Positions 62,266 through 64,000 of a stretch of DNA of 64,000 bases are shown here, in pieces. Positions within the stretch are counted from its first letter, which is position 1. Each line of letters begins with the position of its first letter. The DNA comes from Anaerolineae bacterium. Its GTDB lineage: Bacteria > Chloroflexota > Anaerolineae > Promineifilales > Promineifilaceae. The stretch lies in the NCBI GenBank assembly GCA_023384415.1, contig JAHDWJ010000001.1:124001-188000 (forward strand), in the 5' to 3' direction. The position numbers were made by a program, and so were the translations under genes. The notes under the pieces are model-generated. The model saw only the letters and a list, made by a program, of their open reading frames with translations, was not told where the DNA came from and ran no database searches.

Positions 62266-64000
62266 TCACACGTTTTGTCGCAGTTGACTCACTAGTTGGC
62301 GGTAACTGGCCGAGTTAGGCGGGTTGAGTGATAAAATTATCTCAATGGTGGCAATGGCCTGCTCGGTATTACCGGCTTCTAACTGTGCTTCCCCCAGTTT
62401 ATCTAATAAATCTATCGCTTTTTGCGGCCGCTTCTGTTGAATATACAACCGGGCCAGCATATTGGTCAGGTTGGGATCGTGCGCCCGCTGTTTCACCATA
62501 TCCTCTAAAATGCCCACAACTTTGGCACTTTTGCCCCCTTTGATCAGCTGAATCATGTAATCGCTTAACTCTTTAAGCGCACTCTTGGGCTGGTTGACTT
62601 TGTAATACAGGTCAATCAAAGTAATGGCTGTGCGCTCATCATCAGGGGAGAGGCGGCGTAATTCCCGGTAGCTGGCTAAGGCTCGCTGCCAATCTAACCG
62701 CTGCATATCAATATCGGCGATCTGGTTGAGCAGACGAATACGCCAATTTTTCTCCGGTGAGCCGCGTTGGGCAATATTGAGGGCCTCCTGGAAGGTAGCA
62801 CGGGCTTTATCTACCTGGGCTAACTGATAATACATGTTACCCATGGATAGATAATTTTCTAAGGCGCGATCAAAGTTGCCCATAGATTTGAGCAAATCTA
62901 TGAGCCGTGCCCGGCTGGTTAAATCTAGGGGAGCGACCTCAATGACTCGTTCATAAGCGAGTACAGAGCCGTTAACGTCCCCTCGTGCCCGAAACGCATC
63001 CCCGATGGTGTTGAATTTAAGCGCGGCCGCTTCATGCCGTTTCTGTAACACCAGCAAATCACCCAGCTGTAAGTGGGCCGGCAGGTAATTAGGGGAGAGT
63101 TGGATGGCCCGATACGCTTCTTCGGCGGCCGCGTTATACATCTCCCTCTTGGCATATTCCTGACTCAAATAAAGCGACTCCAGCACATGCTCTGACCCCG
63201 CCGTAATCACATCCCCCAAAATCATCGTCTGATCCGCTGAAATCGTATCCAGACGACGACGGGCTTCCTTCACCTTATCTTCCCACCCTTTGTGACTCAA
63301 GAACTCCACCAGGGTATTGGCAAAAGCCGTAGCCCGCTCCGGCTCCCCCTTAGTACGGAAACTTTGGGTCAAGTTTTCATACAACTCAATCAGCCGGTCA
63401 GCCTGATCTCGTTTGACCGTCTTCAAATCTACAATGCGTAAAACAGTGACAAAATGCTCCAACGCTCGTTCAATATGCCCTCGCGCCCGGTAACATTCTC
63501 CTAGAGCAAAATGGCTGCCCAGGCGATAATCTGGATCCTGGACGGCTACTTCAAATTGGGCAATGGCATCACTAAAGCGCAGCTTATCTTGATAAAGCAG
63601 CCCCAGGTTATAACGAACCGCCATATCCCGCGCCCCAGCTTCAATCGCCTTTTCATAAGCACTGATCGCCTCATTGGTCATGCCGCGCGTCTGGAAATCC
63701 AATGCCTGGACGATCAAGGCATCCTTCATGGTGGTGGTGACATCCTCATCCTCGTCATCACCAAAAAACACTTCAGCCAGCCGTTCCATGGCGATACGCT
63801 GCGCTTCCTGAGCCGGGCTGGAGCCATCTTGAGCCAGGACCGTATCATCCAATAAACCAGTAGTCATCCGGCTAGGGGTAAGCGTAATCGCTCCCGCATC
63901 TTCACTAAAATGGGTCGCTAATGAATCACCTTGCTGCAACAGCTCAATGGCGGTTAGAACATCGGCATTGCGTGAATCTAATTGTAAAGCCGCCCGACAC
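62266..64000 (-). CDS. TPR-repeat protein (5' end beyond window)
   Basis: At least 578 codons are open and no start codon is needed before the right edge; a TTG at 63939 is the first candidate, but the frame continues to position 64000 (reading ALQLDSRNADVLTAIELLQQ). About twelve tetratricopeptide repeats follow, for example AISAYEKAIEAGARDMAVRY, FSDAIAQFEVAVQDPDYRLG, NFDRALENYLSMGNMYYQLA and PQKAIDLLDKLGEAQLEAGN. An acidic segment near the start (VFFGDDEDEDVTTTMKD) stands out. No signal peptide is visible in the window. It is a scaffold or regulator, and its place ahead of cdaA suggests a role in the same pathway. Confidence 0.85.
   Translation of the reverse strand, partial: CRAALQLDSRNADVLTAIELLQQGDSLATHFSEDAGAITLTPSRMTTGLLDDTVLAQDGSSPAQEAQRIAMERLAEVFFGDDEDEDVTTTMKDALIVQALDFQTRGMTNEAISAYEKAIEAGARDMAVRYNLGLLYQDKLRFSDAIAQFEVAVQDPDYRLGSHFALGECYRARGHIERALEHFVTVLRIVDLKTVKRDQADRLIELYENLTQSFRTKGEPERATAFANTLVEFLSHKGWEDKVKEARRRLDTISADQTMILGDVITAGSEHVLESLYLSQEYAKREMYNAAAEEAYRAIQLSPNYLPAHLQLGDLLVLQKRHEAAALKFNTIGDAFRARGDVNGSVLAYERVIEVAPLDLTSRARLIDLLKSMGNFDRALENYLSMGNMYYQLAQVDKARATFQEALNIAQRGSPEKNWRIRLLNQIADIDMQRLDWQRALASYRELRRLSPDDERTAITLIDLYYKVNQPKSALKELSDYMIQLIKGGKSAKVVGILEDMVKQRAHDPNLTNMLARLYIQQKRPQKAIDLLDKLGEAQLEAGNTEQAIATIEIILSLNPPNSASYRQLVSQLRQNV

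Larger units (their letters stand above)
1..64000. repeat. Highly iterated palindrome GCGGCCGC, about 120 copies
   Basis: I counted about 120 copies by eye (first 1036-1043, last 63125-63132), which may be off by a few. Many extend to CGCGGCCGCG. They fall in almost every gene, on both orientations and in all three frames (coding AAA, RGR or RPQ/RPH). Densest stretches are the NRPS/PKS genes (about 26 in 11 kb), the PPTase (6 in 774 bases) and 31-36 kb. Bare stretches are 28015-29211, 58516-59871 and most of 12-13.9 kb. Only a few sites are outside genes (6971, 58414). The pattern is that of cyanobacterial HIP1, with a GGCC core. Confidence 0.95.

Overview
This window comes from a bacterium that best fits the phylum Chloroflexota (an Anaerolineae-like filamentous lineage). 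That placement is inferred from gene content: large secreted and membrane glycosyltransferase-like proteins, a GH13 enzyme, a BMP-type lipoprotein and a CdaA-YbbR pair. There are no rRNA genes to anchor it. Coding density is high. I saw no tRNA, rRNA, CRISPR array, prophage or transposase gene.

The strongest global signal is the octamer GCGGCCGC. I counted about 120 copies by eye (roughly one per 530 bases), where a random sequence of similar composition would hold a handful. It lies in nearly every gene, on both gene orientations and in all reading frames, even inside the 58-codon rpmB gene. It behaves like the cyanobacterial highly iterated palindrome HIP1 (GCGATCGC) with a different core. 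A few genes (28015-29211, der, most of the sulfatase-type gene) are nearly free of it.

Layout. 1-7.7 kb: AIM24-like protein, phosphodiesterase plus CDP-alcohol phosphatidyltransferase, lgt carrying an extra helix-hairpin-helix domain, an ABC exporter whose permease is fused to a SpoIIM-like domain, and a small STAS-like protein. 7.9-13.1 kb: secreted peptidoglycan amidase, geranylgeranyl-reductase-like flavoprotein, membrane sulfatase-type enzyme. 13.4-24.7 kb: a two-gene NRPS/PKS locus (formyltransferase, half condensation domain, adenylation domain with an embedded luciferase-like monooxygenase, carrier; then KS-AT-KR-DH-ACP-TE). A 15 x 8-bp tandem repeat lies between the two genes, and a phosphopantetheinyl transferase that could activate both lies at 43.7 kb. 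24.7-36 kb: polytopic GT-C-like proteins, a sugar dehydrogenase-type beta-propeller, a BNR protein, two glycosyltransferases, maf, a site-2 protease and dcd. 36-48.5 kb: rpmB with promoter and terminator, J-domain protein, BMP lipoprotein, GT39 protein, phosphoribosyltransferase, PPTase, thioredoxin-NHL protein, YhfC-like protease, trpB. 48.6-58.4 kb: a lipoprotein pseudogene beheaded at a mobile repeat, an arylamine N-acetyltransferase-like protein, a 1177-residue GH13 protein, a VapBC-like pair, a retropepsin/DUF4236 operon with a nonsense codon, and a ParA plus coiled-coil pair. 58.5-64 kb: der, ybbR, cdaA and a TPR protein cut by the window end.

Two families of non-coding mobile repeats are visible. 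Family 1 is 95 bp, has terminal inverted repeats starting CTGGAGTCTGGC and 7-bp target duplications, with two copies in opposite orientation. Family 2 is also about 95 bp, carries paired AACCTTCSGAAGGTT palindromes, and has three full copies plus one fragment; two of its copies supply the stop codon of the adjacent gene. A third kind of repeat, made of short GAGGAGTGAGG- and CACTGCCCACTG-type words, fills many spacers and also sits in frame inside the NRPS, PKS and GH13 genes.
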